DNA from: B21-G16 sp003644825 [NCBI: Candidatus Zhuqueibacterota bacterium]
Lineage (GTDB): Bacteria; SM23-31; B21-G16
Assembly: GCA_003644825.1 (NCBI GenBank)
Contig: QNDJ01000133.1
Coordinates: 1-5,675, forward strand
Length of the DNA stretch: 5,675 nt
Direction: 5' to 3'
This document shows positions 5,044 through 5,675 of the stretch, piece after piece; the first letter of the stretch is position 1, and the number at the start of each line of letters is the position of its first letter. Under the pieces are notes generated by a model. That model was not told the DNA's origin and made no database searches. It saw nothing but the letters and a program-made list of their open reading frames with translations. The position numbers and the translations under genes were made by a program.

Positions 5044-5675
5044 TTATTCTGCCATTTCTCTCAGTGTATTAATCTTTTTCTGATATGCTGTGAATAGAAA
5101 CCTCTGAGCATTGATATTAAACTCATTCTCCTGTAAAATCCTCTTGCATTCAGCAATAGATTCATCAAGTAAAGCCAGCTTTTCTCTGTATACCATTAAA
5201 AGCTCTGGTTCAATATTTTTCCTGTTTTCATTTGCCAGAACTGTTAATTTTTCTATTGCATTCAGGTAATGGTCTTCAGCTTTCTTTATCTCAAGTATTA
5301 CCTCCGCTTGAAGTCTACTTAATTTTTCTCTTTTTTTATTTTCTATAAAAAATAGTTTATAAGAAAAAAACAACATTATGAATACAAAAACAAAACCCAG
5401 TGCTGGCTTTAAAAAAGGTTTTAATTTTTTCTCTTTTATTCTTCTAAAAACTCTACTCAGCAATCTTCTTTCACACTCTTTTTCTTTTATCAGTCTATTT
5501 TCAATATTTACCCACAATGAAGTAGGGACTCTTTTAACCTTCAACCTTTTAGTGCCCTTTTTAATCAGCATTTCCAGTTCAAATCTTTCTTTACAATCAG
5601 CACATTCTTCAATATGTTTTAAAAGTTCCTGACTGTTTAAGTTTTCTTCATACTTTTCCCATATTTCCTTACAAC
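5044..5675 (-). CDS. Membrane anti-sigma factor with N-terminal zf-HC2-type zinc finger, 5' end cut off by the window
   Basis: The first in-window ATG (5571) is internal: the frame stays open for 34 codons to the edge and encodes a zinc finger. Numbering visible residues from the first complete codon, Cys1, His20, Cys24 and Cys27 form C-x18-H-x3-C-x2-C, the ZAS signature of anti-sigma factors. A linker with the 'VPxSLWxxIExRL' pattern typical of this family follows (about 49-61), then a basic stretch, one membrane segment (about 92-110, GFVFVFIMLFFSYKLFF) and a helical, probably coiled-coil C-terminus (about 112-209). That tail resembles the AExHYxxAIxxL...LxxIDxxIxE...LxxxYxxKxxxLR pattern seen in anti-sigma factors encoded beside DUF4097 genes. 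Known role of the family: the cytoplasmic finger holds an ECF sigma factor at the membrane until a signal releases it. The sigma gene would lie just beyond 5675 (inference). The C-to-H spacing is shorter than the usual roughly 24-25 residues. The next gene begins 42 bp downstream. Confidence 0.82.
   Translation of the reverse strand, partial: CKEIWEKYEENLNSQELLKHIEECADCKERFELEMLIKKGTKRLKVKRVPTSLWVNIENRLIKEKECERRLLSRVFRRIKEKKLKPFLKPALGFVFVFIMLFFSYKLFFIENKKREKLSRLQAEVILEIKKAEDHYLNAIEKLTVLANENRKNIEPELLMVYREKLALLDESIAECKRILQENEFNINAQRFLFTAYQKKINTLREMAE

Noticed and set aside
5378-5632. Plus-strand open frame of 84 codons opposite the anti-sigma gene
   Set aside because: It lies opposite the membrane segment and zinc-finger coding region; the translation is a Phe/Ser/Leu-rich shadow.

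Overview
The window is AT-rich (about one-third G+C or less by eye) bacterial DNA in which every supported gene lies on the minus strand. It reads from right to left as a compact operon-like run ending in a tRNA gene and a repeat array. The organism cannot be named from the sequence. A zinc-finger anti-sigma factor followed by two secreted DUF4097-type repeat proteins, plus AT-rich DNA, suits lineages of the Bacteroidota/FCB, Acidobacteriota or related candidate-phylum kind. That is an inference, not an identification.

Right to left: (1) 5675-5044, the 5'-truncated gene of a single-pass membrane anti-sigma factor. An H-x3-C-x2-C zinc finger can be read upstream of the first in-window ATG, so the coding region runs off the edge; its cognate sigma factor gene is probably just outside. 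(2) 5001-3481 and (3) 3480-1852, two adjacent secreted DUF4097/DUF2807-like repeat proteins. The stop of the first abuts the start of the second (TAAATG), so they are probably translationally coupled. Both are built from runs of 18-residue repeats that strictly alternate between two types: F/N at repeat position 7 in the first protein, Y/S in the second. (4) An 88-bp gap, then 1763-318, a secreted protein with the motif layout of the erythromycin-esterase-like (EreA/ChaN-like) superfamily; its substrate is unknown. (5) 260-187, tRNA-Arg(ACG).

The left end is the most unusual part. Downstream of the tRNA, a 106-bp unit is repeated in tandem with perfect identity and continues past the window edge. 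Each unit contains the last 30 nt of the tRNA gene (variable loop to discriminator base), interrupted in the T-loop by a 30-bp element made of two back-to-back perfect 15-nt hairpins, plus the 46 bp that follow the intact tRNA.

Likely working model (inference): a sigma/anti-sigma pair controls or is co-controlled with a pair of periplasmic or surface beta-solenoid proteins. The EreA-like protein is a separate secreted product that may have its own promoter. The 106-bp array looks like recent duplication at a tRNA 3' end, with a small palindromic element inserted in the duplicated fragments and not in the functional tRNA.
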